Program-made: the position numbers and the translations under genes | In this document: positions 43,188-53,703 of the stretch, piece by piece | Position numbering within the stretch: the first letter of the stretch is position 1 | Layout of the letters: every line of letters starts with the position of its first letter | Notes under the pieces: model-generated | Seen by the model: the letters and a program-made list of their open reading frames with translations, nothing else | Databases searched by the model: none | Told to the model about the DNA's origin: nothing | Assembly: GCA_013816595.1 (NCBI GenBank) | Contig: JACDEB010000001.1 | Coordinates: forward strand, 1 to 64,000 | DNA: 64,000 nucleotides | From: Sphingomonas sp. | GTDB lineage: Bacteria > Pseudomonadota > Alphaproteobacteria > Sphingomonadales > Sphingomonadaceae | Direction: 5' to 3'

Positions 43188-44237
43188 ATGAGCACGCCCT
43201 GGGACCTTGCCGATTTCGACGAGCATGAGGAGGTCCAGTTCGTCACTGACCATGCCTCGGGGTTGAAGGCAATTATCGCCATTCACTCGACTCACCTTGG
43301 TCCAGCCGCGGGCGGGGCGCGTTACTGGCGTTATGTCGAGGACGATCACGCCTTGGTCGATGCGCTGCGCCTGTCGCGCGGAATGAGCTACAAGAACGCG
43401 ATGGCCGGACTTCCGCTTGGCGGCGGTAAGTCGGTCATCCTCGCCGGCCCCGAAAAATCCAAGACCACCGACCAGCTTCATGCCTTCGGCCAGGCGGTCG
43501 ACAATCTGTGCGGTCGCTACGTCACCGCCGAAGACGTCAATATGAGCGTTTCCGACATGATCGAGATTGCGCGCATGACCAAATATGTCGCCGGCCTGCC
43601 GGTCGAAGGCGCCCGGGTCGGCGGTGATCCGGGTCCGCACACGTCGCTGGGCGTGTTCCTCGGCCTCAAGGCCGCGGTTCGCCATGCGCTCGGCAAGGAC
43701 AATCTCGACGGGCTCCACATCGCGATCCAGGGCGCGGGCAGCGTCGCCACCGGGGTTGCAATGCACGCGGTCGCGGAAGGCGCTCGAATTTCGGTCGCCG
43801 ACGTCCATGACGACAAGGCCCGGCAGCTCGCCGACGCGGTCGGCGCCGCCGTGGTTTCGACCGATGACATCCTCTCGCTCGAAGCCGATGTCGTCAGCCC
43901 CAATGCGCTCGGCGCGATTCTCGACGAACAATCGATCGCCGGTCTCAACGCACCGATCGTGGCGGGCGGCGCCAATAATCAGCTCGCAACGCCCCAGGAC
44001 GGCGCCCGGCTCAAGGAGCGCGGCATTCTCTACGCGCCCGATTATGTCATCAACGCCGGCGGGATCATCAACGTCTGCACCGAATATCTCGCCGACGGCG
44101 ATGCCAGTCTGGTGCGCGAGCGGATCGACGGCATCCCGCTTCGGCTCGAGCAGATCTGGGACGAAAGCGAGCGCAGCGGGCGTGACCCGGCGGCGGTCGC
44201 CGACGCCATGGCCCAGCGGCTGATCGGCAGGGGCTGA
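43188..44237 (+). CDS. Leu/Val/Glu/Phe dehydrogenase family (amino acid dehydrogenase)
   Basis: GLKAIIAIHSTHLGPAAGGARYWRY; SYKNAMAGLPLGGGKSVI; IQGAGSVATGVAMHA. Confidence 0.93.
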   Translation: MSTPWDLADFDEHEEVQFVTDHASGLKAIIAIHSTHLGPAAGGARYWRYVEDDHALVDALRLSRGMSYKNAMAGLPLGGGKSVILAGPEKSKTTDQLHAFGQAVDNLCGRYVTAEDVNMSVSDMIEIARMTKYVAGLPVEGARVGGDPGPHTSLGVFLGLKAAVRHALGKDNLDGLHIAIQGAGSVATGVAMHAVAEGARISVADVHDDKARQLADAVGAAVVSTDDILSLEADVVSPNALGAILDEQSIAGLNAPIVAGGANNQLATPQDGARLKERGILYAPDYVINAGGIINVCTEYLADGDASLVRERIDGIPLRLEQIWDESERSGRDPAAVADAMAQRLIGRG

Positions 44238-44248
44238 CACAGTTGGGG

Positions 44249-44965
44249 ATGCACGCTTTGGCCAATCCCGCGCGTTTTCTGCGCCTGGCGCGGCCGGCGA
44301 CGGCGTGGCTGCTGGCGATTGGCGCGGTGCTCGCCGGCTTCGGGATGGTCGCCGGACTGACCATGACCCCGCCTGACTATCTCCAGGGTGAAACGGTGCG
44401 CATTCTCTACATCCACGTGCCTGCGGCATGGCTCGGAATGGCCGGGTGGATAGGCCTCGCGGCGGCCTCGTTCAGCCACATCGTGTGGCGCCATCCGCTG
44501 GCCGTGGTGGCCGGTCGCGCAATCGCTCCGGCGGGCGCGATATTCGCGTTCATTTGCCTCGTCACCGGATCGATCTGGGGCCGCCCGACGTGGGGCACGT
44601 GGTGGGAATGGGACGGGCGGCTGACTTCGATGCTCCTGCTGTTCTTCCTCTATCTCGGCTACATCGCACTGGCCTCGGCCGAACGCGAGCGCGGCGGGGA
44701 GGGGCGGATCGCGGCGATCTTCGGCCTCATCGGTGCAATCAACCTGCCTGTCATCCATTATTCGGTTTTGTGGTGGCGAACGCTCCACCAGGGGCAGAGC
44801 ATTTCCCTCAATGGATCGAGCATCGCGCCGGAATTGCTGTGGCCCCTGCCGCTGACGATGCTCGGGTTCACTTCATTGTTCGGCGCTGCGGTTCTGATGC
44901 TGATGCGCAAGGACCTCGCCGAGGCCAAAGTCGAGGCGCGGATACGCCGGGCGGCGCGGACATGA
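44249..44965 (+). CDS. ccmC: Heme exporter protein CcmC
   Basis: WGRPTWGTWWEWDGRLTSMLLLFFLYLGY tryptophan-rich signature. Confidence 0.96.
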   Translation: MHALANPARFLRLARPATAWLLAIGAVLAGFGMVAGLTMTPPDYLQGETVRILYIHVPAAWLGMAGWIGLAAASFSHIVWRHPLAVVAGRAIAPAGAIFAFICLVTGSIWGRPTWGTWWEWDGRLTSMLLLFFLYLGYIALASAERERGGEGRIAAIFGLIGAINLPVIHYSVLWWRTLHQGQSISLNGSSIAPELLWPLPLTMLGFTSLFGAAVLMLMRKDLAEAKVEARIRRAART

Positions 44966-45090
44966 ATCCGTGGCCGTTCGTTACCGCCGCTTATGCGGCC
45001 GCGATCATCGCCACTGTTGCGCTGCTTGGCTGGGCTTATGCGGGAATGCGCCGGGCCGAAGCCGCCGCTGCCAAGATCAAGGACCGATGA
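44962..45090 (+). CDS. ccmD: Heme exporter protein CcmD (42 aa)
   Basis: MNPWPFVTAAYAAAIIATVALLGWAYAGMRRAEAAAAKIKDR; ATGA overlap with ccmC and with ccmE. Confidence 0.88.
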   Translation: MNPWPFVTAAYAAAIIATVALLGWAYAGMRRAEAAAAKIKDR

Positions 45091-45527
45091 AACCCAAGAA
45101 CCAGCGGCTCGCGCTGATCGCCGCGGCGCTGGTCGCGCTGGTCGGTGCGGTGCTATTGGCGATGCTTGGGCTCAGGAAACAGGCGGCCTATTTCCTCACC
45201 CCCGCTGATATCGTCGCCGGCAAGTCGGTCGAAGGTCGCGCCATTCGCCTTGGCGGGATGGTTGAGAAGGGTTCGGTCGTGCGCTTGGCCGACGGAGTGA
45301 GCATAAGCTTCACCGTCACCGACGGCATAGCGCGCACGCCGGTGGCATTTCGCGGCATTGTGCCGGACCTCTTTCGCGAGGGCAGCGGGATGGTCGCGGA
45401 AGGCCGCATGTCCGGATCGACCTTTATCGCCGACACTATTCTCGCCAAGCACGACGAGCGCTACATGCCGCCCCAGCTGGGCGACCTTCAGGCTGAGCAT
45501 AAGGCCGGCAAGACGCTCGACAAATGA
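45087..45527 (+). CDS. ccmE: Cytochrome c heme chaperone CcmE
   Basis: LAKHDERYMPP heme-binding His/Tyr motif; single N-terminal TM. Confidence 0.96.
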   Translation: MKPKNQRLALIAAALVALVGAVLLAMLGLRKQAAYFLTPADIVAGKSVEGRAIRLGGMVEKGSVVRLADGVSISFTVTDGIARTPVAFRGIVPDLFREGSGMVAEGRMSGSTFIADTILAKHDERYMPPQLGDLQAEHKAGKTLDK

Positions 45528-47443
45528 TCGCCGAGGCCGGGCTTGCGTCCTTGTGGCTCGCCACCGGACTCGCGACGCTTCAGCTGTTCCTTGCAGTGCT
45601 CAGCTTTCGCGGTGCGATCGATAGCGGTCGGCAGATGCGGGGGGTGGCGATCGTCCAGGGAACGCTTGGACTGATTTCGTTCGTCATGCTGCTGCTGGTG
45701 TTCGCGCGCACCGATTTGTCGGTCGCCTTGGTCGCCGCAAACAGCCACAGCGCCAAGCCGTTCATCTACAAGGTCGCCGCCGCCTGGGGCAATCACGAAG
45801 GCTCGATGCTGCTGTGGGTGACGGTGCTCGCCCTCGCCGGCGCGATACTCGCGCTTTTTTCGCGGCGGACGAGCGAGCGCACGTTGGTCGCAGCGCTGGG
45901 CGCGCAGGCGGCGCTGGCGCTCGGTTTTTACGCCTTCTTGCTGATGGCTTCGAACCCGTTCGCGCGGTTGTTCCCAGCACCATTGGAGGGGCAGGGCTTC
46001 AACCCCTTGCTCCAGGATCCCGGTCTGGCCTTCCACCCGCCGACGCTTTACTTCGGCTACGTCGGTTTGTCGGTCGCGTTCAGCCTTGCGGTCGGCGCCT
46101 TGTTTACCGGCGAGGTCGACAGCCGCCTGGCCCGGGCGATGCGGCCGTGGGTGCTCGGCGCCTGGGTGCTGCTGACGCTCGGCATCACCGCCGGCAGTTA
46201 CTGGGCTTATTACGAGCTTGGCTGGGGCGGCTGGTGGTTCTGGGACCCGGTTGAAAACGCCTCGCTGATGCCGTGGCTTGCAGCGACCGCCTTGCTTCAT
46301 TCGATCAATGTCCTGGCCGCGCGCGGCGCGCTCAAGGCGTGGACCATGATGCTCGCTGTGATCGCCTTTTCGATGTCGATGGTCGGCACGTTCCTGGTCC
46401 GCTCGGGCGTTCTGACCTCGGTTCATGCCTTCGCCATCGACCCGCAGCGCGGCGCCTTCCTCCTCGTCCTGCTGGCGCTTTATGTCGGCGCCGCTTTCAC
46501 CTTGTTCGCGGTCCGCGCACCAGCCTTGCGCGAAGGCGCTCCGTTCGAACTGGTCAGCCGCGAAACCGGCCTGGTGGTCAACAATCTGATCCTCAGCGTG
46601 ATCCTTGGAACGGTGTTCGTCGGAACGCTCTACCCCTTGTTCATCGAAGCGGTCAGCGGCGAGAAATTGTCGGTCGGAGCGCCTTATTTCAACGCCGTCG
46701 CTGGGCCGCTGGCGCTGGTCCTGGCATTGCTGGTCGGGGTCGGGCCGTTGCTGTCGTGGCGGCGCGAGGGCAGGCCGGTGCTGCGGCGTCTGGTCGTTCC
46801 GGCGTTGGTCGGCGCGACCATGCTTGCGATGACCATCATCCTTGCCCCGGCGATCGGCCTTTTGTCGCGCGCTGGACTGGCCGGCGGCACCTATCTGGTT
46901 GCCGCGTCGGTGGTTCCGTTGGTGTCGCGCAATCCCTTCCGCGCGCCGCTCGCCACCTGGGGCATGGTCGTCGCCCACATGGGCATGGGCGTTGCACTGG
47001 TCGGCGCAGCGGCCAATGCCGCTTTCACCCAGGAACGGCTCGCGGTCGCTCAACTTGGCGAAACGTTGAAGGTCGGGCCGTGGCTGGTGCAACTGCAATT
47101 GGTGCGGCCCACAGCGGGCAAGAACTGGACGGCATTGAAAGCGGAACTGCTCGCCAGCCGCGGACTGGGGCGGCTCACCCTTCGCCCGCAGACGCGCTAT
47201 TTCACAAGCCCGCCGGCGGAAACCAATGAAGCTGCGATCGAAACCTTATGGAATGGCCAGCTCTATACCGTGCTGGGCAAGCAGGATCCATCGGGCGGGT
47301 GGCAGCTGCGCTTGTGGTGGAAGCCGTTCGTGACTCTGATCTGGCTCGGCGGGGCGATGATCGCGCTGGGCGGCGCGGTGGCCATGGCTGGACGCATCCG
47401 CCGGCGCCGCAGATCTTCAACCGATGAGTGGCGGCGGCGATGA
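45524..47443 (+). CDS. ccmF: Heme lyase subunit CcmF
   Basis: GWGGWWFWDPVENASLMPWLAATALLHS (WWD domain); AAWGNHEGSMLLWV. Confidence 0.98.
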   Translation: MIAEAGLASLWLATGLATLQLFLAVLSFRGAIDSGRQMRGVAIVQGTLGLISFVMLLLVFARTDLSVALVAANSHSAKPFIYKVAAAWGNHEGSMLLWVTVLALAGAILALFSRRTSERTLVAALGAQAALALGFYAFLLMASNPFARLFPAPLEGQGFNPLLQDPGLAFHPPTLYFGYVGLSVAFSLAVGALFTGEVDSRLARAMRPWVLGAWVLLTLGITAGSYWAYYELGWGGWWFWDPVENASLMPWLAATALLHSINVLAARGALKAWTMMLAVIAFSMSMVGTFLVRSGVLTSVHAFAIDPQRGAFLLVLLALYVGAAFTLFAVRAPALREGAPFELVSRETGLVVNNLILSVILGTVFVGTLYPLFIEAVSGEKLSVGAPYFNAVAGPLALVLALLVGVGPLLSWRREGRPVLRRLVVPALVGATMLAMTIILAPAIGLLSRAGLAGGTYLVAASVVPLVSRNPFRAPLATWGMVVAHMGMGVALVGAAANAAFTQERLAVAQLGETLKVGPWLVQLQLVRPTAGKNWTALKAELLASRGLGRLTLRPQTRYFTSPPAETNEAAIETLWNGQLYTVLGKQDPSGGWQLRLWWKPFVTLIWLGGAMIALGGAVAMAGRIRRRRRSSTDEWRRR

Positions 47444-47967
47444 GCAGGGGCCTGCGCTTCCTCCCGCTGGTGTTGCTCGCGCTGCTGGTCGCCGGGCTGG
47501 TGTGGCGGCTTGCGACTCCGCTCGATACCAACGTCGCATCCAAGCTCGACGGGCAGGCGGTTCCGACCTTCGACCTAGCCGCCGCGATCCCGGACAAGCC
47601 AGGCCTGGCGTCGAGCGACCTCGCCGACGGCGAACCTCGCCTGGTCAATCTGTTCGCCAGCTGGTGCGTGCCCTGCGCGACCGAAGCCAAGGTGCTCGAA
47701 GCGCTCAAGGCGCGCGGAGTGGCGATCGACGGAATCGCGATCCGCGACCGGCCCGAGGATGTCGCGCGCTTCCTTGCCCGATATGGCGATCCTTATGATC
47801 GGATCGGCAGCGATGCCCGCAGCCAGATCCAGATCGCGCTCGGCTCGTCGGGCGTACCCGAAAGCTTTATCGTCGATGGCCGCGGGATCATCCGCTACCA
47901 GCATATCGGCCCGATCGCGGCCGACGAGATGCCGCTGATCCTCGCCCGGCTGGAGCAGGCCAAATGA
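47440..47967 (+). CDS. ccmG: Thiol:disulfide interchange protein CcmG/DsbE
   Basis: NLFASWCVPCATEAKVLEAL (WCxxC); ATGA overlap with ccmF. Confidence 0.94.
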   Translation: MSRGLRFLPLVLLALLVAGLVWRLATPLDTNVASKLDGQAVPTFDLAAAIPDKPGLASSDLADGEPRLVNLFASWCVPCATEAKVLEALKARGVAIDGIAIRDRPEDVARFLARYGDPYDRIGSDARSQIQIALGSSGVPESFIVDGRGIIRYQHIGPIAADEMPLILARLEQAK

Positions 47968-48377
47968 AGCGCGCATTCATCATCGCGCTGGGCCTGATGG
48001 TCGCTCAGCCGTCATTCGCCGACAGCAATTTGCCGGCAGCCTATTGGGCCAACCGGCAGTTGCCCGATGAGCGGCAGGAAACCGCCGCCCAGGCGTTGAT
48101 GGACCAGATCCGCTGCTTGGTCTGCCAGGGACAATCGATCGCCGACAGCGATGCCGAGCTCGCCGGTGACATGCGCGATCTCGTTCGCCGCCGGATCGCC
48201 GCGGGGGAAAGCCCCAACGCCATCCGCTCCTGGCTGATCGCCCGCTACGGCAGCTGGATCAGCTATCGCCCGACGACCGAACCCGCGGCTCTGCCATTGT
48301 GGCTGGTGCCGCTCGCCTTGCTCGTTGCGGGCGGGCTTCTCATCGTTCGGCGGGTCAAGGTGAGGGGTCGCAAATGA
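47964..48377 (+). CDS. ccmH: Cytochrome c maturation protein CcmH
   Basis: MDQIRCLVCQGQSIADSDAELAGDMR. Confidence 0.95.
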   Translation: MKRAFIIALGLMVAQPSFADSNLPAAYWANRQLPDERQETAAQALMDQIRCLVCQGQSIADSDAELAGDMRDLVRRRIAAGESPNAIRSWLIARYGSWISYRPTTEPAALPLWLVPLALLVAGGLLIVRRVKVRGRK

Positions 48378-49006
48378 TGCCCTGGCTGATCCTTGCGGTT
48401 CTGGTCGGGGGCAGTTTGCTTGCGCTTCGCTTCGTCGGGGTCAGTGGCGGGCTGTGGACCGCGAGCGCCGCGGCGCTGATGCTCGGCGCTACCGGCTATG
48501 CAGTGCAGGGCGATCCATCGGTGCCGGCCGCGCCGGGCCTTGGCGGAAAGGCCGAAAAAGTCCTTCCGCTGACTGCCGCCCGTCACGAATTCTTTGGCGA
48601 TTTTTCGTCGGGCGAAAGCTGGATGCGGATGTCGGAAGCGCTCGCTTCCTCGGGCAATAAGGCGGATGCGGTCGGAATTCTTTCGAACGCCGTGGGTCGC
48701 CATCCCGGCGATGCGCAATTGTGGGTCGGGCTTGGCAATGCATTGGTCGATCAAGCGCAGATGATTACGCCACCGGCGGAATATGCCTATCAGCGGGCCG
48801 CCGAAGTCGCTCCGGGCAACCCCGCCGGGCCATTTTTCTACGGGCTCGCGCTGGCGCGTTCGGGGGACCCGCAGGCTGCTGTCGCCATCTGGCAGTCGAT
48901 TCTCGCCACCGCGCCAAAGGAGGCCAGTTGGCGGCCATTGATCGAGCAAGGCGTCGCCGCGCTCAGCCAGCCGCAACCGGCCCGCCCGGCGGCGCCCAAA
49001 CCCTAA
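48374..49006 (+). CDS. CcmI-like TPR protein
   Basis: N-terminal TM segments followed by TPR region; ATGA-coupled to ccmH. Confidence 0.8.
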   Translation: MMPWLILAVLVGGSLLALRFVGVSGGLWTASAAALMLGATGYAVQGDPSVPAAPGLGGKAEKVLPLTAARHEFFGDFSSGESWMRMSEALASSGNKADAVGILSNAVGRHPGDAQLWVGLGNALVDQAQMITPPAEYAYQRAAEVAPGNPAGPFFYGLALARSGDPQAAVAIWQSILATAPKEASWRPLIEQGVAALSQPQPARPAAPKP

Positions 49007-50109
49007 GCGGCGATCGGTTCGAACGGCAAATCGAGTGCTTCGGCCACCGGCAGGTTGCGGATCTTGCCGCCCGACACGTTGAGGCCGTTGGCGAGGTGCG
49101 GATCCTCAGCCATCGCCCGCTCGGCGCCAAGGTTCGCCAGCTTGAGCGCGAACGGCAAGGTCGCATTGTTGAGCGCGAAGGTGCTCGTTCGGGCCACAGC
49201 GCCGGGCATGTTGGCAACGCAATAATGGATCACTCCATCAATTTCGTAGACCGGATCGTCGTGGGTCGTCGGGCGCGAGGTTTCGAAACAGCCACCCTGA
49301 TCGATGGCGATGTCGACCAGCACGCTGCCGCGCTTCATCGTCTTTAATTGCTCGCGGGTGACGAGCTTGGGCGCCGCGGCGCCGGGCACGAGGACCGCGC
49401 CGATGACCAGTTCGGCTTCCTGGATCGCCTGGGCGATCGCCGATTTCGACGCGAAAGCGGTTTTGATCTGGCTTCCGAAGTGGAGGTCGAGTTCGGCCAG
49501 CCGGTCGTTGTTGATGTCATAGATGGTGACGTCGGCGCGCTGTCCGGTGGCGATTTGCGCCGCATTGATGCCGGCCACGCCGCCGCCGAGGATGGCAACC
49601 TTGGCCGGGGCCACGCCGGGCACGCCGCCGAGCAGGACTCCGCGTCCGCCCTGTTCCTTTTCAAGATAATGGGCGCCGCACTGAATGCTCATCCTGCCGG
49701 CGACCTCGCTCATCGGTTTAAGCAAGGGCAGGGCACCGCCGGTCGACGTCACGGTTTCATAAGCAATGCACGTCGCGCCCGATTTCATCAGTCCCTCGGC
49801 CTGCGGCTTGTCGGCGGCGAGGTGGAGGTAGGTGAACAGCAAATGCCGCGGTTTTAACATCGCGATTTCCTGCGGCTGCGGTTCCTTGACCTTCACGATC
49901 ATGTCCGATTTCGCGAACACTTCGGCAGCAGTGGCAAGGATCGTCGCGCCGACCTTCTCATAGCTCTTGTCCGAAAAATCCACACCCATGCCGGCCTTGG
50001 ATTCGATGAACACCTGGTGGCCGCAAGCGACCAGTTCGGCGACACTGGCCGGGGTCAATCCGACCCGATATTCGTGATTCTTTATTTCCTTGGGGACACC
50101 GACGCGCAT
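49003..50109 (-). CDS. ald: Alanine dehydrogenase
   Basis: MRVGVPKEIKNHEYRVGLTPASV; LGGGVAGINAAQIATGQRADVTI; VDIAIDQGGCFETSRPTTHDDPVY. Confidence 0.97.
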   Translation of the reverse strand: MRVGVPKEIKNHEYRVGLTPASVAELVACGHQVFIESKAGMGVDFSDKSYEKVGATILATAAEVFAKSDMIVKVKEPQPQEIAMLKPRHLLFTYLHLAADKPQAEGLMKSGATCIAYETVTSTGGALPLLKPMSEVAGRMSIQCGAHYLEKEQGGRGVLLGGVPGVAPAKVAILGGGVAGINAAQIATGQRADVTIYDINNDRLAELDLHFGSQIKTAFASKSAIAQAIQEAELVIGAVLVPGAAAPKLVTREQLKTMKRGSVLVDIAIDQGGCFETSRPTTHDDPVYEIDGVIHYCVANMPGAVARTSTFALNNATLPFALKLANLGAERAMAEDPHLANGLNVSGGKIRNLPVAEALDLPFEPIAA

Positions 50110-50284
50110 TACTCAATCGCTCCACAGATGTTTGGCTGGCGGGGCCTATAGACCCGTAATTGGCGCCTGTCCTCTTTGATTGCAGCGGTTCATCGCGGGT
50201 GCTAGGTGAACCGGCCCGCCGCCGAGTATCTGGTGCGCGGGACCACATCTAGGTCGGCAGGCTGTCCAGGCAGAATTTGAACGC

Positions 50285-52225
50285 ATGAACGAAACTGCCA
50301 CCGAGGGCGCTGAGCCCGACGCCATCACCCATGACGCGCAGGGCCATGCCCATGGCCCGCTCTACAAGCTCGCGATTGCCGCGGTCGGGATCGTCTATGG
50401 CGATATCGGGACGTCGCCGATTTACGCCTTTCGCGAGACCTTCGCCGGCCACCATACGTTGATCCCCGATCAGGTTCACATTTTCGGCGTTCTAAGCCTG
50501 ATCTTCTGGTCGATGATGATCATCGTGACCCTGAAATACGTCAGCATCGTCATGCGCGCCGACAATAAGGGCGAAGGCGGCAGTCTGGCGCTCCTGGCGC
50601 TGATCAACCGAAGCCTTGGCGGCAAGCGGCGATGGACTGGAAGCATCATCCTGATGGGCGTCTTCGCGACCGCCTTGTTCTACGGCGATTCGATGATTAC
50701 GCCGGCGATTTCGGTGCTGTCGGCGGTCGAGGGCCTGACCACGGTCGAGGCTGGGTTTGAGCCCTATGTCATCCCGACTGCGATCGTCATCCTGGTCGGC
50801 CTGTTCGCGATCCAGGCCCGGGGGACGGCCAAGGTCGGGCTGATGTTCGGACCCGTGATGCTGTTCTATTTCGTCGTTCTCGCCTTGCTCGGCGTAATGC
50901 ACATAATGGATTATCCCCCGGTCGTCCTGGCGATGCTCAACCCGGTCAATTCCTTCTATTTCTTCGCCGCCGACCCGATCAAGGCGTTCATCGCCATGGG
51001 CTCGGTGGTCCTCGCGGTGACCGGCGCCGAGGCGCTCTATGCCGACATGGGGCATTTCGGGCGCAAGCCGATCCGGGTGTCGTGGATTTACTTCGTTCTT
51101 CCGGCGCTTCTGCTCAACTACATGGGGCAGGGCGCAATGATCCTCGCGGTCACCCCCGAACAGGCGCTGGCGACGGTCAAGGATCCGTTCTTCTATCTTG
51201 CGCCCGAACAGTTCCGGCTACCGCTCGTCCTACTTGCCACCATGGCCACGATCATCGCCAGCCAGGCGGTGATTTCCGGTGCCTTTTCGGTCACCCAGCA
51301 GGCGATCCAGCTGGGCTTCATCCCGCGCCTCAGAATTACCCACACCAGCGAAAGCGCGGCCGGTCAGATCTACATCCCGGTGATCAACTGGGCGCTTCTG
51401 ACGATGGTCATCATCCTCGTCCTGACGTTTCGCACCTCGTCCAATCTGGCGGCTGCTTATGGCATTGCGGTAACCGGCGCGATGATCATCGACACGGTTC
51501 TGATTTCGGTCGTCCTCAGGCACATGTGGAACTGGAACAAATATGTCGTGGCGGGCCTGCTCGTCCTCTTCTTCTCGGTCGATTTCACCTATCTTACGGC
51601 GAACATGCTCAAGATTCCCGACGGCGGCTGGTTCCCGCTGCTGATCGGAGCGATCGCCTTCACCTTCCTCACCACCTGGGCGAAGGGCCGCAAGCTGATG
51701 ATCGACCGGATGAACGAGGCCAGCCTGCCGATGGAGATTTTCATCAAGTCGGCGGCGCCAAGCGCTGCGCGCGTCGCCGGCACGGCGGTGTTCATGACCA
51801 GCTCGGCAAGCGGCGTTCCCCATGCGCTGCTGCACAACCTCAAACATAACAAGGTGCTTCACGAGCGGGTCATTCTGCTCACCGTCCGGGTCGAGGACGT
51901 GCCCTATGTTGCCGAAGACAAGCGCAGCGAAGAACAGGATTATTCCGAAGGCTTTTATCGAGTCATCCTGCGCTATGGCTTCATGGAGGAAATCGACGTT
52001 CCGGTCGCGCTTGCCCAGCTCAAGGGCTGCGGAGCGACGTGCCGGACGATGGACACCAGCTTCTTCCTCGCCCGCCAGACCTTGCTCGCCTCGTCGCGGC
52101 CAGGAATGGCGATCTGGCGCGAGAAACTGTTCGCCTGGATGCTACGCAACGCGGAAAGCGCAATGGAATTCTTCAAGCTCCCGACCAACCGCGTCGTCGA
52201 ACTCGGCAGCCAGGTCGAAATCTGA
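50285..52225 (+). CDS. kup: Kup family potassium transporter
   Basis: [61 protein letters not shown]. Confidence 0.97.
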   Translation: MNETATEGAEPDAITHDAQGHAHGPLYKLAIAAVGIVYGDIGTSPIYAFRETFAGHHTLIPDQVHIFGVLSLIFWSMMIIVTLKYVSIVMRADNKGEGGSLALLALINRSLGGKRRWTGSIILMGVFATALFYGDSMITPAISVLSAVEGLTTVEAGFEPYVIPTAIVILVGLFAIQARGTAKVGLMFGPVMLFYFVVLALLGVMHIMDYPPVVLAMLNPVNSFYFFAADPIKAFIAMGSVVLAVTGAEALYADMGHFGRKPIRVSWIYFVLPALLLNYMGQGAMILAVTPEQALATVKDPFFYLAPEQFRLPLVLLATMATIIASQAVISGAFSVTQQAIQLGFIPRLRITHTSESAAGQIYIPVINWALLTMVIILVLTFRTSSNLAAAYGIAVTGAMIIDTVLISVVLRHMWNWNKYVVAGLLVLFFSVDFTYLTANMLKIPDGGWFPLLIGAIAFTFLTTWAKGRKLMIDRMNEASLPMEIFIKSAAPSAARVAGTAVFMTSSASGVPHALLHNLKHNKVLHERVILLTVRVEDVPYVAEDKRSEEQDYSEGFYRVILRYGFMEEIDVPVALAQLKGCGATCRTMDTSFFLARQTLLASSRPGMAIWREKLFAWMLRNAESAMEFFKLPTNRVVELGSQVEI

Positions 52226-52235
52226 TCCGCGGCGC

Positions 52236-52742
52236 ATGGCCGGCGCGCTGATCGTCACTGCCGAGCTCGGGGGAGAGGATCAGTCGTGGCTCGACCGGTT
52301 GCGCCGGGCGCATTTTCCGCCCGAGCGAAACCAGCTTTCGGCGCACCTCACCATGTTCCACGCGCTCCCGCCATCCGCCGAGCCCGAGCTTCGCCATCGA
52401 CTGAGCCAGGCCAGCAAGACGCCGCGGCCCAGCGCGCGGATCGCCGGTTTGATGAATCTCGGCGGCGCAGTCGCTTTTCGCATTGTTTCCGACCCGCTCG
52501 ACTCGATCCGGGATGAGCTCGCCGCAGGCCTGGCGGGAATGCTCAGTGCGCAGGACTCAGGCGGTTGGCGCCCGCACGTCACTATCCAGAACAAGGTGCA
52601 GGAAAAACAGTCGAAGGCGCTGATGTCGGCGCTTGAAGCGACGTTCAGCCCGCGGCCGCTGGTGATTACGAGTCTGGGGCTGCACGAATATCTCGGCGGC
52701 CCGTGGCGACGCCTCGCGGTGTTCCCGTTTCGCGGTGCCTAG
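52236..52742 (+). CDS. 2'-5' RNA ligase superfamily protein
   Basis: HLTMFHAL and HVTIQNKV (two HxT/S motifs). Confidence 0.88.
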   Translation: MAGALIVTAELGGEDQSWLDRLRRAHFPPERNQLSAHLTMFHALPPSAEPELRHRLSQASKTPRPSARIAGLMNLGGAVAFRIVSDPLDSIRDELAAGLAGMLSAQDSGGWRPHVTIQNKVQEKQSKALMSALEATFSPRPLVITSLGLHEYLGGPWRRLAVFPFRGA

Positions 52743-53164
52743 CTGAGGTCGCCGATCCCGTCACAGCTGAGCTCGAAGCTGGCCATGCCCGATTCGAGTA
52801 CCGAGGCGAGCATCGGCATTTCGAGCAATTCCTCGATTGCGCCTTCGGTGCCTTGGCCGACCAAGGCATTGGCCTCATCGATCGCCTCGCTCCAGTCGGA
52901 CGCATCATAAGTGCCCTGGCCGACCCAGCAAAAGGCGATCACTTCGGCCAGCTGGTCTTCGCCCAGATCCTCGAACGCCGCGATCAGCTCCTCCTCGACG
53001 CTGGTGTTTATTTCATCCTCGAGCACGCTGAGCGTCGCACCGTCGTCATCGTCGACATTGTCGGGGTCTTCGCCGGGCGCATAATCACTCGGCGTCTGGG
53101 CTTCATATTCGCGCCCGCGCAGGATGATCCGGCATAGGGTATCGAGAGGCGTCAGCGGGTCCAT
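52739..53164 (-). CDS. DUF3775 domain-containing acidic protein
   Basis: DDDDGATLSVLEDEINTSVEEELIAAFEDLGEDQLAEVIAFCWVGQGTYDASDWSEA. Confidence 0.75.
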   Translation of the reverse strand: MDPLTPLDTLCRIILRGREYEAQTPSDYAPGEDPDNVDDDDGATLSVLEDEINTSVEEELIAAFEDLGEDQLAEVIAFCWVGQGTYDASDWSEAIDEANALVGQGTEGAIEELLEMPMLASVLESGMASFELSCDGIGDLS

Positions 53165-53220
53165 GGTTCGGGTCTCCAACTGCTGGGCTTAACGACGACG
53201 GGCGGCGGCGGTTCCTCGCG

Positions 53221-53249
53221 TTGACCAAGCCATGGCCCCGTCATATACG
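53221..53249 (+). promoter_or_regulatory. Candidate sigma70-type promoter for tRNA-Met
   Basis: TTGACC (53221-53226), 17-nt spacer, TATACG (53244-53249). Confidence 0.6.
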
Positions 53250-53298
53250 CCGCGCCGCTGGCGGCCCTTTTGCGAAGGCCGCCTCCCCATGATGTCGG

Positions 53299-53375
53299 GG
53301 CGGAGTAGCTCAGCTGGTTAGAGCAGCGGAATCATAATCCGCGTGTCGGGGGTTCAAGTCCCTCCTCCGCTACCA
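53299..53375 (+). tRNA. tRNA-Met (anticodon CAT, elongator type), CCA encoded
   Basis: Acceptor GGCGGAG/CTCCGCT; anticodon stem GCGGA-ATCATAA-TCCGC. CAT could in principle be Ile2, but the body resembles elongator Met. Confidence 0.9.
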
Positions 53376-53424
53376 TCGCCACAGCCGATAACAGTGAGCG
53401 CGAGCGGGCGCCTAAAACGCGAAA

Positions 53425-53451
53425 CGCCCGGATCGACTAGCGATCCGGGCG
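53425..53451. terminator. Strong hairpin downstream of tRNA-Met
   Basis: CGCCCGGATCG-ACTAG-CGATCCGGGCG: perfect 11-bp stem, 5-nt loop; no T-tract on + strand. Confidence 0.6.
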
Positions 53452-53703
53452 CCCTGCGTGACGATCGCTCGTCAGCCCCCTTGGATGTGTCCGGCGAGCG
53501 TCCCCAAATGCTCAGCCAGGACCCGAACCGTGACCCAAGAGCCAGTCGTCCGGTTGAGGCCACCTATGCCGTGATCGGCCTTGAGTCAGCTCCAAAAATT
53601 GATCTGGGTTGGATTTGGCGCGATGTTGTGGCGAACGGGTCACATGGCCTTTGCCGGTCGCTGCCATTGCCAGTGCGAAGGCAGCCCCTTAGGACGCCGC
53701 CCC

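Noticed and set aside
45488-47098. 536-aa Gln/Arg-rich ORF antisense to ccmF
   Set aside because: Composition is the reverse complement of a membrane protein; shadow ORF.
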